A stretch of DNA of 64,000 nucleotides, from NCBI GenBank assembly GCA_029202545.1, contig CP119311.1:4402001-4466000 (forward strand), given 5' to 3'. How positions within the stretch are numbered: the first letter of the stretch is position 1; every line of letters starts with the position of its first letter. The translations under genes and the position numbers were made by a program. Shown here in pieces: positions 17,742-26,853 of this stretch. Below the pieces are notes generated by a model. It was given only the letters and a program-made list of their open reading frames with translations. It was not told where the DNA came from and did not search any database. This DNA comes from Candidatus Pseudobacter hemicellulosilyticus (lineage in GTDB: Bacteria; Bacteroidota; Bacteroidia; Chitinophagales; Chitinophagaceae).

Positions 17742-18737
17742 ATGAAATACAGTATTGTACTGCCGGTGAGGAATGGAGGGCATTATGTAAAGGAATGCGT
17801 AGACAGTATTCTCCGGCAGACCCTGCCTGATCTTAACCTGGTAGTGCTGGATAACTGCAGTACTGATGGTACGCTGGCCTGGCTGCAGTCGCTCCGGGAT
17901 GAAAGGATCATATTGCACCCTGCTCCGCAGCCCCTTTCCATTGAAGCCAACTGGGCCCGTATCAGGACCGTGCCGCGTAATGAGTTCATGACCATGATCG
18001 GCCATGACGACCTGCTGCATCCCCGATACCTGGAAGTGATGGATCAGCTGATCCACCGTCATCCCAACGCCACCCTGTACCAGGCGCATTATGCTTATAT
18101 TGATGCTGAGGGCCGTTTTGTGCGCGACTGCCTCCCCATGGATGAGCAGCAATATGTGCACGAGTTCCTGGCCTGCCAGATGGGCCGGACCATTGACAGC
18201 ACCGGCACGGGTTATATGATGCGCTCTGCTGACTATGACCGGGCAGGCGGTATGCCGTCCACCTATCCCAACCTGATCTTCGCAGATTTTGCCCTCTGGC
18301 TGCAACTGATGACCTATGGGTATAAAGCCACTGCTTTTGAACGCACTTTTTCCTACCGGGTACACAACAGCGTATCACGCACCACCAATGGTATGGCCTT
18401 TCTCCAGGCCTTTGGTGAGTATGTAAAGGAGATAGCACTGCTACAAACGGGCAACCCGCTCCTGCAGCAGGCGGCTGAAAGGTATGGGCATGATTTCCTG
18501 CTTTTCTGGTGTGAAAGTCTGTCGCACCGGCTGCTGAAAACGCCAATGGCTGACCGAAGCCTGAAAGTGGATGGATTGATACAGCAATTCAATCAATATG
18601 CGCAGCAGCTGATACCCGGACAGGCGTTCAGGCCTTTGTCGGTGGGCAGGATCCGGCTTGCCAGGCAACTGGATTCCTTTGGGCCAACCCGCAGTCTGTT
18701 CCAATGGTACCGCCGGCAAACCGGCAATCCATCTTAA
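17742..18737 (+). CDS. Glycosyltransferase family 2
   Basis: 331 residues, GT-A fold. KYSIVLPVRNGGHYVKECVDSI... opening, VLDNCSTDGT nucleotide-binding segment, and MTMIGHDDLLHP near residues 84-95 with the DxD-like metal site. It is the last gene of the plus-strand operon. Its stop overlaps by 4 bases the end of the convergent GT4 gene, so both operons end tail to tail with no room for a terminator between them. Acceptor and donor are unknown. Confidence 0.88.
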   Translation: MKYSIVLPVRNGGHYVKECVDSILRQTLPDLNLVVLDNCSTDGTLAWLQSLRDERIILHPAPQPLSIEANWARIRTVPRNEFMTMIGHDDLLHPRYLEVMDQLIHRHPNATLYQAHYAYIDAEGRFVRDCLPMDEQQYVHEFLACQMGRTIDSTGTGYMMRSADYDRAGGMPSTYPNLIFADFALWLQLMTYGYKATAFERTFSYRVHNSVSRTTNGMAFLQAFGEYVKEIALLQTGNPLLQQAAERYGHDFLLFWCESLSHRLLKTPMADRSLKVDGLIQQFNQYAQQLIPGQAFRPLSVGRIRLARQLDSFGPTRSLFQWYRRQTGNPS

Positions 18738-19912
18738 TGTCCCGGCCCATATAACAGGGCCCGGTATTCCCTGCAAAAAACTTCATTACTGAACTTTTCA
18801 ATAGCTATCTCGCGGCTGCGGAGGCCCATGCGTTTGTACTCCTCCGGGTGGTCTTTTAACCATAAGAGGAGCTGCACGCCTTCTTCCACAATAGCCGCTT
18901 CGTCTGTCTGGCGGATTAGCAGGCCGTTTTCGAGGTGGCGGATATAATCGGGAATGGCGTTGACCGCCGTGGATAGTACAATTCTGGCATGCGCCATCAT
19001 CTGCATCACTACCAGGGGCAGCCCCTCAAAGGCTGAGGTCATGATCAGTACGTCCGACTGCCGGTACAGCTGGTTCATTTTGGCTTCATCCCGCACATTG
19101 CCGTAGAAACTGAAGTAGGGATAGCGGGTGGGATCAATAACTTTATCTACATCACCCACAAAGGAAAAATGGATGGGCGCTCCCAGCTGGTGCAGCTTTT
19201 CGGCAATGGCAGCCGTCAGTGGCACCCGTTTCTGCGGGGAGCCGCGACCAATAAATACCACCTGCAGCTCCGGGTTGTTGACTTCCTCATAGGGAGGAAT
19301 GGGGATCTGGTTTTCGGCAAAGCGCAATTTTGTAAAATAGGACTGGTCTATGCCCAGTTGCCTGTATTGCGCTTCCACATCCTGTTTCAGCTTGGTAGTG
19401 CTGAATACGCGCAGCGTGATCAGGTCTATAAAGCCGATGCTGTAGCGGAGCCAGGTATCCAGGTGACAAAGCTCTATCCGCCGCACGGACGGGCGCAGGT
19501 GCGGCAGCATCTTATAAAAGAAAAGGGTTTCACCACCGAGGATCACGGCATCGGGCGCCTTATTGATCCAGGAAGCCAGGACCCCTCTCCAGAAGAAGTT
19601 GATAAAATGATAGACTTTGTTATCGATCTGCCGGTGCAGGTCCAGTACCTGGAAGCCGGCAAACAGGTCTTTATGCCCGTTGTTCTTGGGTTTTTTGGAG
19701 AAGATGATCAGCGGTTCCTGGTCGGCCACGCATTGGGCAATATCCGCATTCACCTTGATGGCCCCGCCAATATCGGCCGAGCTGTAAAACAGGAAAGTGC
19801 TGGTAGGTTTTTTTAAAGGGAAGAGCCAGCCGTAGATCCTGCCTGCCAGTACAAAAGGCCACATGCCTATGGTTTCCAGCTTTCTCTTCAGCAAGGCTTT
19901 GCGATAGCTCAT
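18734..19912 (-). CDS. Glycosyltransferase family 4
   Basis: 392 residues, GT-B fold. The C-terminal half shows VVFIGRGSPQKRV (donor-site start) and the EX7E-type motif within SAFEGLPLVVMQMMAHA. The N-terminal half has the IGGAIKVNADIA acceptor loop. No signal peptide is present; a hydrophobic patch near residues 16-32 may attach it to the inner membrane. It is the last of four minus-strand genes and overlaps the SDR gene start-to-stop by four bases. It is likely part of the same surface-glycan machinery. Confidence 0.86.
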   Translation of the reverse strand: MSYRKALLKRKLETIGMWPFVLAGRIYGWLFPLKKPTSTFLFYSSADIGGAIKVNADIAQCVADQEPLIIFSKKPKNNGHKDLFAGFQVLDLHRQIDNKVYHFINFFWRGVLASWINKAPDAVILGGETLFFYKMLPHLRPSVRRIELCHLDTWLRYSIGFIDLITLRVFSTTKLKQDVEAQYRQLGIDQSYFTKLRFAENQIPIPPYEEVNNPELQVVFIGRGSPQKRVPLTAAIAEKLHQLGAPIHFSFVGDVDKVIDPTRYPYFSFYGNVRDEAKMNQLYRQSDVLIMTSAFEGLPLVVMQMMAHARIVLSTAVNAIPDYIRHLENGLLIRQTDEAAIVEEGVQLLLWLKDHPEEYKRMGLRSREIAIEKFSNEVFCREYRALLYGPGH

Positions 19913-20598
19913 GATACATAATATTTTTCGAGTATCCGGTCCAGGTAGCCGGGCCCGAACTGAATGCCCAGTTCCTGGTACACCCGCTGCAGCCGGCTGG
20001 TATCAATATGAACCCGAGCGCCTTTGTCTACGGCGGTATAAACGCCTTTGCGTCCGCAGGCTGCCTCTATACGCTCCACAATATACCCTACGGGGTAACT
20101 GCTGGTATTGGCAATATTGACCACCTGGTTGCGGAACAGTCCCTGTTGCAGCAGGTGATCGGCCACGCGGTACACGTCCGCCACATCAATGATATTGCGC
20201 TCGGACTGCTGCCAGAGTACAAAGGTCAGTCCTTCTGAAATATGCCTGTAGAAATAGTTCAGGATGGTATTGGGATTGGCTGAGCGGCCGGCCAGGTTGG
20301 AGAGCCGGAAGACCTGGTAGCTGGCCGCTTCCTTTGCTATCAGCGCCTCCATGCGCAGCTTGTGCTGCACATAGTCGGTATGTGCCAGGTCCGGATCGTC
20401 CACGCTGGTGGTGCTGAAATAGACCAGTACCTTATCCGGGTAGGCTTTCAGCTGTTCCAGCAATAATGCTTTTTCCCGTTCGTAATCTGCGGCTGCGCCC
20501 GACTTGGAGTTGGACACGCCTGATGCAAACACGAGGAACTGATCCTGGTGGGCATAGGCCCCGAAACTACCCGCAACTAATCCATTTCCAATAACCAT
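19909..20598 (-). CDS. SDR-like nucleotide-sugar enzyme, short N-terminus
   Basis: 229 residues of the extended SDR superfamily. The N-terminal MVIGNGLVAGSFG is an atypical glycine-rich loop and not the usual TGxxGxxG, and the protein is shorter than most family members. A YVQHKLRME segment gives the Tyr-x3-Lys pair (Y and K). FRLSNLAGRSANP and NIIDVADVYRVADHLL follow the family pattern. The cofactor loop is unusual, so activity as a classical epimerase is uncertain. It stands 21 bases after YfhO and overlaps the GT4 gene by four bases. Confidence 0.75.
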   Translation of the reverse strand: MVIGNGLVAGSFGAYAHQDQFLVFASGVSNSKSGAAADYEREKALLLEQLKAYPDKVLVYFSTTSVDDPDLAHTDYVQHKLRMEALIAKEAASYQVFRLSNLAGRSANPNTILNYFYRHISEGLTFVLWQQSERNIIDVADVYRVADHLLQQGLFRNQVVNIANTSSYPVGYIVERIEAACGRKGVYTAVDKGARVHIDTSRLQRVYQELGIQFGPGYLDRILEKYYVS

Positions 20599-20619
20599 GA
20601 GTTTCTCCGGGATTTTTTG

Positions 20620-23169
20620 CTATGCTGCCGTGGTTTGGGTAGCGGGTTTGTTCCGGTTGCGCCAGAGCAGGAAGCCGCCGCCAAGCAGCAGCAGGATACT
20701 GCCGATGCCTACCACAAGGGAAATAGTATCACCTGTATAGAAAGATGCCGGCGCAAATTTAAATACGATCTCATGCTTGCCGGCAGGTACCGGCAGGCCG
20801 CGCAGGGCATAGTTGACCCGGACGATCGGCGTTTCTTTTCCATCAATGCTGGCAGTCCAGCCACTGGGATAATACACTTCGCTGAACACCGCAAACTGGT
20901 TGCTGCTGGCATTGGATTCATACACCATTTCTTCATTCTGGTGGCTGACCAGCCTGATAGTGGCCAGTGAATCATATTGCGGATTGGCGCTGACCTTGGA
21001 TTGCTCGCGCTTATCCAGTACCGCGGTATGCAGGTAATCCAGGCTGTCCAGTGCTTTCATCTCCCCATCGGCATTGTCCGCATACTGCAGTTCACGTACA
21101 AACCAGACGGGGCCGGCGGCCATGGGATTCTCCTGGGCAATGGGCTGTCTGTCCTGCGGATTGATGGTGATGAAATATTTTGTGTTGAGCATATTGTACA
21201 TACCCATATTGCTCTTGCGCAGCTGGTGGGTCATCACATCATCATAGAGGGCCAGCCTCGCCGGCATATAACCGCCAATGGAATTGTGGTGGTAGGAAGC
21301 GCGACTATCAGCAAAAGGATCGCTGGCGGTCTGGTCAAATACACGGAAATAACCGGTGTCCTGTTTGATCTGCAGATCAGCACGGTTGGGGTTGAACACC
21401 TTGTAATAGTTTTCCTCATCCGTGTAGATATTATCGTTCAGGTAGCGGCGGTCCACCGTCAGGAGGTCGATGGTATTCACCAGGGCCAGGGCTGCCAGCA
21501 GGTAGGTCCTGCTTTTCTGGTTGGTGAAGAATCGCCAGCCGATGAGGGCCAGGGCGCCCAGCACCAGGAATACCCGGAGCAGGTCGGCGCCATAGAGCGA
21601 CCGGCGGTCCTGTACCAGTCCGCCTACCAGGCTGCCGGCAATCTGGTTGCCCTGTTGGAGCGACTGTTCCGTTTGCTGGCCACGGCCAATCATCTGGGCA
21701 ACGGTGCCGGCAATGCCTTCGCGCAGCCTGCCGTCATTGGGGCTGCGAAAATCAGCCGTGAAATAAGTGGCTACCAGGATCAGCAGCACCACGCCGGAAA
21801 CAATACCGGCCAGCTTCAGTTTTTTGAGCAGTTCCTTGCGGTCCCATTCTTCATAGAACAGGCTTTGCAAGGTCATTACCGCCAGCAGGGCAAAAGTGAG
21901 CTGCGGTATCACCAGGGAAGTGGTGGGTGCGCGGAACTTATTGTAAAAAGGAAGATGATCAAAAAGGAAATAGTTGAACTCCTGGAAATTGCTGCCCCAG
22001 GCCATGACAATGCCCAGCACAGATGCAGCAATGATCCAGCCTTTGTGCCAGGACCTTACCACAAACAACCCGGCAATGAACAGCAGGCAGACCATCACCC
22101 CAAGATATACTGTACCCGATGTATTGGGCTGGGTGCCCCAATAGGAAGAGAGTGCGCCATAGAAATAATTGGCCACATCAGAAGGAAGCTGTGATTCCTG
22201 CAGGGCTTCCATAGCTTTGCCTTCCTCAGGCAGTTCGCCGGGACCAGAGCTGCCGCCTTTATAGGCAGGCATTATCAGTGTCATGGTCTCAGAGATGCCA
22301 TAGCTCCAGTGGAAGGCATATTCCTTGTCCAGTCCACCCTTGCTTTTGTTCACATTGGCGGTATCCCCTGTAGTAACGGCGGTCAGTTCAGACCGGCCGC
22401 CACGCATGGATTCTTTGGCGTAGGTGCTGGTAGGATACAGGACCACCGCATAGGAGGCTATACCGATCACCACAGCCACTGCTGCCAGGGAAACAGACAC
22501 CAGCAGCGGTTTGAGCTGCTTTTCCCGGATGCACTTAATGGCATAGGCAATGGCCATGAGGCCGGCCATAAGGAAAGTATAATAAGTGATCTGCAGGTGG
22601 TTCTGCCAGATCATCAGCGTACTGAAGAGCATGGTGGTCAGGAAACCGAGGAGATATTTCCGCTGCGAGAGCAGGATAAATCCAGCCAGCACTGCCGGCG
22701 CATAGCCCATGGCGCCAAACTTGGTATTATGCCCCACCGCGGCAATGACCGCATTATAGGAGGCAAAAGCATAGGCCAGCGCCCCGAAAACGGAAGGCAG
22801 GGAGCGGGCCCTGACAGCCATACAAAGAATATAAAAGCCAATGCAGGCCAGGAAGAAATAATTGGCAGGGGCCGGCAGCCAGAGTGTGAACACATGGTCC
22901 AGCCAGGCAATATGAACGTTATGATGTGATTCAATCCCTATCTGGTAGGTGGGCATACCGCTGAACATGCTATTGGTCCAGAGCGGCATATGACCGAATT
23001 TCTCTTTGTACTCGATGGACTGCTGCACCATTCCTTTCCAGCCGATGGTATCATGCTGGTTAACGACCAGTCCTTTGAAAACGGGCAGGCAGTAAAAAAT
23101 GGAGATGACCAGGAAAATGGCAATGGCAATGACATGTGGTTTTGCTTGCTGCCAGATATTTTTATTCAT
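20620..23169 (-). CDS. YfhO-family membrane protein
   Basis: 849 residues with about a dozen membrane helices in the N-terminal two thirds and a soluble C-terminal domain before a last helix (SLVVGIGSILLLLGGGFLL). This matches the YfhO family, which in Gram-positives adds sugars to cell-envelope polymers from lipid-linked donors. The FRVFDQTASDPFADSRASYHHNSIGGY and YALRGLPVPAGKHEIVFKF segments are typical. The start is the ATG at 23169 (a 13-residue extension to 23208 is not needed). Lying between GT4 genes, it probably decorates the surface glycan on the periplasmic side. Confidence 0.9.
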   Translation of the reverse strand: MNKNIWQQAKPHVIAIAIFLVISIFYCLPVFKGLVVNQHDTIGWKGMVQQSIEYKEKFGHMPLWTNSMFSGMPTYQIGIESHHNVHIAWLDHVFTLWLPAPANYFFLACIGFYILCMAVRARSLPSVFGALAYAFASYNAVIAAVGHNTKFGAMGYAPAVLAGFILLSQRKYLLGFLTTMLFSTLMIWQNHLQITYYTFLMAGLMAIAYAIKCIREKQLKPLLVSVSLAAVAVVIGIASYAVVLYPTSTYAKESMRGGRSELTAVTTGDTANVNKSKGGLDKEYAFHWSYGISETMTLIMPAYKGGSSGPGELPEEGKAMEALQESQLPSDVANYFYGALSSYWGTQPNTSGTVYLGVMVCLLFIAGLFVVRSWHKGWIIAASVLGIVMAWGSNFQEFNYFLFDHLPFYNKFRAPTTSLVIPQLTFALLAVMTLQSLFYEEWDRKELLKKLKLAGIVSGVVLLILVATYFTADFRSPNDGRLREGIAGTVAQMIGRGQQTEQSLQQGNQIAGSLVGGLVQDRRSLYGADLLRVFLVLGALALIGWRFFTNQKSRTYLLAALALVNTIDLLTVDRRYLNDNIYTDEENYYKVFNPNRADLQIKQDTGYFRVFDQTASDPFADSRASYHHNSIGGYMPARLALYDDVMTHQLRKSNMGMYNMLNTKYFITINPQDRQPIAQENPMAAGPVWFVRELQYADNADGEMKALDSLDYLHTAVLDKREQSKVSANPQYDSLATIRLVSHQNEEMVYESNASSNQFAVFSEVYYPSGWTASIDGKETPIVRVNYALRGLPVPAGKHEIVFKFAPASFYTGDTISLVVGIGSILLLLGGGFLLWRNRNKPATQTTAA

Positions 23170-23236
23170 TGTGCAAGGATGGTTAAAAGATGCGGCAAAA
23201 TAAGGCAATTTTACGGTAAGTTGACGCCTGCTGTCC

Positions 23237-24355
23237 TTATTCAGCGGCAGCCAGTGCTGCTGCTGCTTTCCGGGCGATATGCCCCCAGTAGAAATGCTGG
23301 TAAAAACTGGCCGGCATATTTTCCTGCTGCGGGATCAGCTGCTGTACGGCCCGGGCAAAAGCGGGCCAGTCGTTATTCGGTGTTACTGCCAGCTTACCGC
23401 CACAGAGAGCAGGATCTACTCCTTCAGCGCCATTCTCTACAGACACGGCATTCATATTATTACCCAGGGCTTCCACCAGTTTGGTCTTGATACCACCGCC
23501 ACTGGTGACCGGGTTCAGGAAGAGATCAGCGCCTTTGAAATAGGGATCGATATCGGGCACCATCCCGGCAATGCAAAAATGCGGGCCGGCCTGCTGCCGG
23601 ACAGATACGGGAATATCTTTTCCGCAGACAAGGATGGTATAGGGCTGTTGCAATTGCTGTTGTAGCAGGGGATCAATATGATCAATGATATGTTGCAGGG
23701 CTTCCAGGTTGGGGCCGTAATTGAAAGCGCCGTTGAACAGGAACAGCTGGTGATCAGCCGGGATGCCATGCTGCTGTTGCAGGAATTGGCGGGCGGCCTG
23801 TTTATCGGCCATTGATGGCGCCTGGTCCCATTCAATGCCATAGGTCATCAGGGAACAGCGCCGGGGTTGCAGCCGGAATTGCTGCAGGGCATATTGCAGG
23901 TCCGCCTGCTGGATAAAAAAGCTATGGTCGGCCTGGCGATGTACCCAGCGTTCATAGCGCCAGAGTCCTTTCCACCACCATTTGCCCAGGGTTTTCCAGC
24001 GCAGTCCTTCTATATTATGGGAACGAACTACCAGCTTTACGCCGGTCCATTTTTTCACCAGTACCGCCAGCCAGCCGTAGTAGGGGTGTTCTATCAGGAG
24101 ATGGCTGATACCCTGTTCCCGGATCAGGCGGCGAAGGCGGAAGGCATAGAATAGATTAAGGTAACGCAGGGGCGAATTTGTCAGTGTATTATATACGGGG
24201 TACCCTTCAGCAGCGGCAGGATCATTCTGCTGTGTAGTGATGCAGACAAGGGGGACTTCCCGGCTCAGGTATTTATAAAACTGGGCAATGGCTTTCTGGC
24301 CGCCAAATCTGGGCGGCAGGAAGGGATACGATACCAAGCTGAGTATTTTGTTCAT
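23237..24355 (-). CDS. Glycosyltransferase family 4
   Basis: 372 residues, GT-B fold. The opening ILSLVSYPFLPPRFGGQKAIAQF is a typical acceptor-side loop with the GG pair. VVRSHNIE is the conserved N-domain strand, and FNGAFNYGPNLEAL and NPVTSGGGIKTKLVEALG are donor-site motifs with the sugar-phosphate-binding Lys and Glu. It is the first gene of the minus-strand operon, 67 bases ahead of yfhO. It diverges from a small membrane protein across a region with a 12-bp inverted repeat. Confidence 0.87.
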   Translation of the reverse strand: MNKILSLVSYPFLPPRFGGQKAIAQFYKYLSREVPLVCITTQQNDPAAAEGYPVYNTLTNSPLRYLNLFYAFRLRRLIREQGISHLLIEHPYYGWLAVLVKKWTGVKLVVRSHNIEGLRWKTLGKWWWKGLWRYERWVHRQADHSFFIQQADLQYALQQFRLQPRRCSLMTYGIEWDQAPSMADKQAARQFLQQQHGIPADHQLFLFNGAFNYGPNLEALQHIIDHIDPLLQQQLQQPYTILVCGKDIPVSVRQQAGPHFCIAGMVPDIDPYFKGADLFLNPVTSGGGIKTKLVEALGNNMNAVSVENGAEGVDPALCGGKLAVTPNNDWPAFARAVQQLIPQQENMPASFYQHFYWGHIARKAAAALAAAE

Positions 24356-24374
24356 CTGAGGAAATGCTATATGT

Positions 24375-24465
24375 CTTCAAAAGCAGTGCATTCAGGCCTT
24401 AGTCCCAGCTTTCGCTGTACCTGGGTACATTCCTGCGGCTTGCCGCTGGTGGCCTGCTTTTGAAG
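24375..24465. repeat. 12-bp perfect inverted repeat between divergent genes
   Basis: CTTCAAAAGCAG at 24375-24386 is the exact reverse complement of 24454-24465. The 67-base interior carries a further GCGGC/GCCGC hairpin at 24436-24447. It fills the gap between the GT4 gene and the plus-strand small membrane gene. It could be a paired operator or a very small non-autonomous element. Confidence 0.5.
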
Positions 24466-24493
24466 CTGGACAAAATAATGCAATTTTACACCC

Positions 24494-24775
24494 ATGCAGA
24501 AATTATTATTTTTTTCCCGGGTAGCCTTTATCTGTAACCTGTGCTTCGTGATCACCTGGGTAATGCAGTATGGCGCTTTGTCCGGTGAGGGACATATAGC
24601 TTCCACCATGGTGGTGCTGGGGGTGGGACTGGCTATCTTCTTCAATATTGTTACCAGTATTGGCGCTGCTTACTGGTGGTGGCGGGAAAAAAAATGGCCC
24701 GACAGTTTCCCCCGTTGGCTGATAATCGCTAATTTTCTTTTTTTGATCCTGCAATCCATCATCTTTTTTAAATGA
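24494..24775 (+). CDS. Small three-helix membrane protein, function unknown
   Basis: 93 residues with three hydrophobic segments: residues about 4-24, 38-62 (with AAYWWW at the end) and 74-92. A short polar loop WREKKWPDSFPR lies between the last two. No family is recognised by name, though such proteins are frequent beside YhhQ genes in this group. Its stop overlaps the start of the transporter gene by four bases (ATGA), so the two are translated together. The ORF on the opposite strand is poorer in composition. Confidence 0.7.
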   Translation: MQKLLFFSRVAFICNLCFVITWVMQYGALSGEGHIASTMVVLGVGLAIFFNIVTSIGAAYWWWREKKWPDSFPRWLIIANFLFLILQSIIFFK

Positions 24776-25548
24776 TCCATACCATTATCAGGGATAAGAG
24801 CACCAGGCTGTTCCTTATACTCGGCGGGTTTTTTATTGCCAACGCTATCCTGGCGGAAGTGATCGGTGTCAAGATCTTTTCGCTGGAAGATACCCTGGGC
24901 TTTGAAAAGGCCAATTTCTCCCTGCTGGGCGAAGGGGGGCTTTCCTATGATCTTACCGTGGGGGTGCTGACCTGGCCCATGGTCTTTGTGATGACGGACA
25001 TCATTAATGAGTACTATGGCGTGCGGGGGATCCGCTTCCTGTCTGTGGTGGCGGCGGCGCTGATCGCCTTTTCCTTTTTTGTTTTCTATTTTGCTATCCA
25101 TACTTCACCGGCGCCCTGGTGGACCAGCTCACAGTCGGCCAGTGGCGTACCCGATATGCAGGCGGCCTATAACCAGGTACTGGGGCAGGGCATGAATATC
25201 ATTGTTGCCTCGCTGACGGCATTTATCCTGGGGCAGCTGACGGATGCCAGCATCTTCAGGCTGATCAAAAAAGCCACGGGGGAGAAGTATATCTGGATGC
25301 GCGCCACCCTGTCTACCCTGGTTTCCCAGCTGATAGATACGGTAGTGGTATTATATATTTACCTATACCTGTCACAGGGATTCTCTTTCCCTAAGGTGAC
25401 AGCCATCATCCTGGTAAACTACACCTATAAATTTGTGATCGCCATCCTGCTGACACCGGTGATCTATGGGGTACACTGGTGGATAGAGCGCTACCTGGGC
25501 AAGCAGCTGGCTGCTGATATGAAGCGGTCGGCCATGGGCCAGCATTAA
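24772..25548 (+). CDS. Queuosine precursor transporter, YhhQ family
   Basis: 258 residues with six or more membrane helices. The family imports the queuosine precursor (preQ0/preQ1 class) used to modify tRNA wobble guanine. Family-typical segments are GFFIANAILAEVIGVKIF, TWPMVFVMTDIINEYYG with the conserved DIINEYYG, and LGQLTDASIFRLIKK. STLVSQLIDTVVVLYIY is the last conserved helix. Compared with E. coli YhhQ it has an extra loop around residues 35-55. It forms a two-gene unit with the small membrane protein and converges on the GNAT gene with a 4-base overlap. Confidence 0.88.
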   Translation: MIHTIIRDKSTRLFLILGGFFIANAILAEVIGVKIFSLEDTLGFEKANFSLLGEGGLSYDLTVGVLTWPMVFVMTDIINEYYGVRGIRFLSVVAAALIAFSFFVFYFAIHTSPAPWWTSSQSASGVPDMQAAYNQVLGQGMNIIVASLTAFILGQLTDASIFRLIKKATGEKYIWMRATLSTLVSQLIDTVVVLYIYLYLSQGFSFPKVTAIILVNYTYKFVIAILLTPVIYGVHWWIERYLGKQLAADMKRSAMGQH

Positions 25549-26057
25549 TCAGCTGTTTCCAGGGGCAGTTCCATTATATAATCATTCATGAAGTAATTAT
25601 TGCCAATGTCAATGTCTTCCTCGCGGAGGATGCGGAAGCCATAGTGCTGGTAAAAATCTTTGGCTTTATTGTAACGGTTCACATTCAATTGCAGGCTGTT
25701 TCCGCCTTCTTCCTTGGCCTGGTCCGCCACAAAACTGATCAGGGCTTTTCCGAGGCCCTTGCCCTGGCTGTCGGGGTGGACATAGATCTTATGCAGTTTG
25801 TACACACCGGAGTCCTGGGCGCTGAAGGAGGCAAAGCCCAGGGGCTCTTCTTCCAGCTCGGCCAGTACAAAGCGGTGTTTCTGCTGCAGCAACTGCTTCT
25901 GCAGGGAAGCGGGGCTATAGCTCAATTCCATCATGTACCGGATCTGGTCTTCCGTCAGTATCTCTTTATAGGTTACGGGCCAGATCTGCTGTGCCAGGTA
26001 ACCGATGGTAGCCAGGTCTTCCGGTTCTGCAAACCGTATCACTAATTCAGCGCTCAT
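25545..26057 (-). CDS. GNAT-family N-acetyltransferase
   Basis: 170 residues with one GNAT domain. The CoA-binding motif A is VHPDSQGKGLGKALISFV (residues about 92-109) with the classical QGKGLG loop. LNVNRYNKAKDFYQHYGFRI gives motif B with the Asn and Tyr usually involved in catalysis. It resembles the family of small-molecule or protein acetylases related to PaiA-type proteins. It starts 5 bases after the prsW stop, so it is probably transcribed with prsW. The substrate is unknown. Confidence 0.88.
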   Translation of the reverse strand: MSAELVIRFAEPEDLATIGYLAQQIWPVTYKEILTEDQIRYMMELSYSPASLQKQLLQQKHRFVLAELEEEPLGFASFSAQDSGVYKLHKIYVHPDSQGKGLGKALISFVADQAKEEGGNSLQLNVNRYNKAKDFYQHYGFRILREEDIDIGNNYFMNDYIMELPLETAD

Positions 26058-26062
26058 ATTGA

Positions 26063-26794
26063 CTAAAGTATGTTTTTAGAGTTCTCGAACACCTGTTTGG
26101 ACAATGCTTCATGCAGGCGGATGGATCTGTAGGCCAGTCGCATGGCCACGGACCAGCACAGCACCGAAGCGGTGACCAGCAGCCCTGCAGAAACGTACCG
26201 TGTCACATTCGGATTGTTTTGCAGGAACAGAAAAAAGTCATAGGCTCCATGAAATAACACGGCCAGCAGCAGTCCCGTCCACAATCTTTTATGGGCGTTG
26301 AGCGGGTCAAACTTGGCCAGGCCGGCATGATAGCCCATCAATACCCCAAAAGCGGCATGGGCGGGTACAGCCAGGAACATCCGGATAAAGCCGGTGGCAA
26401 TACCATGCTCCAGCACATACCAGATATTCTCAAAAGTGGCAAAGCCCATGGACACCATCACGGAATAGATAATGCCATCAAAGGGTTCATTGAAATCCCG
26501 GTGTGGATAGGCATAGGTACGCAACATGAGGTACTTGCTGCCTTCTTCACTGAATGCTACCAATCCAAAAGCCAGAACGGCATAATAACTGATAGAATAA
26601 GGGGAGAGCCATTGGTCCAGCACGGGCTGCAGCCAGGTTTGCAAAAAGATAGCCGGGAAGGTACTAAGCACCCCCAGCAGGAAAGAGATCACCAGGTTCC
26701 TGAGCGGCTCACGATCATACTGATCTCTTGAATACATGAAAAACGCGATTGCAATACCGGGCGCCAGCGCCAGCGCAAGGAGCGTGAGGATCAT
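26063..26794 (-). CDS. PrsW-family intramembrane metalloprotease
   Basis: 243 residues and about eight membrane helices. Three family motifs for zinc coordination are visible: FSEEGSKYL (the EExxK type), GFATFENIWY with the conserved Glu-Asn, and PAHAAFGVLMGY with His; a fourth His lies in LFHGAYDF. PrsW of Bacillus cleaves an anti-sigma factor in the membrane; the target here is unknown, and the nearest FecR protein is 17 kb away. The ATG at 26794 is chosen because the upstream in-frame TTG at 26800 falls in the promoter. The following GNAT gene is 5 bases away. Confidence 0.88.
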   Translation of the reverse strand: MILTLLALALAPGIAIAFFMYSRDQYDREPLRNLVISFLLGVLSTFPAIFLQTWLQPVLDQWLSPYSISYYAVLAFGLVAFSEEGSKYLMLRTYAYPHRDFNEPFDGIIYSVMVSMGFATFENIWYVLEHGIATGFIRMFLAVPAHAAFGVLMGYHAGLAKFDPLNAHKRLWTGLLLAVLFHGAYDFFLFLQNNPNVTRYVSAGLLVTASVLCWSVAMRLAYRSIRLHEALSKQVFENSKNIL

Positions 26795-26797
26795 GCC

Positions 26798-26805
26798 CAA
26801 AAATA
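26798..26805 (-). promoter_or_regulatory. -7 element immediately before prsW
   Basis: On the minus strand this reads TATTTTTG, an exact TAnnTTTG match. It ends only three bases before the ATG at 26794, so transcription would start at or beside the start codon (leaderless or nearly so). Confidence 0.45.
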
Positions 26806-26853
26806 AATAAAAGGGATGAAGATGGGGAGGGTGAAAATCCTTAATTTCCGCTT

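Noticed and set aside
24367..24754. Two minus-strand ORFs opposite the small membrane protein
   Set aside because: Polar, low-quality sequence; the plus-strand frame has three clear membrane helices and stop/start coupling to the transporter gene.
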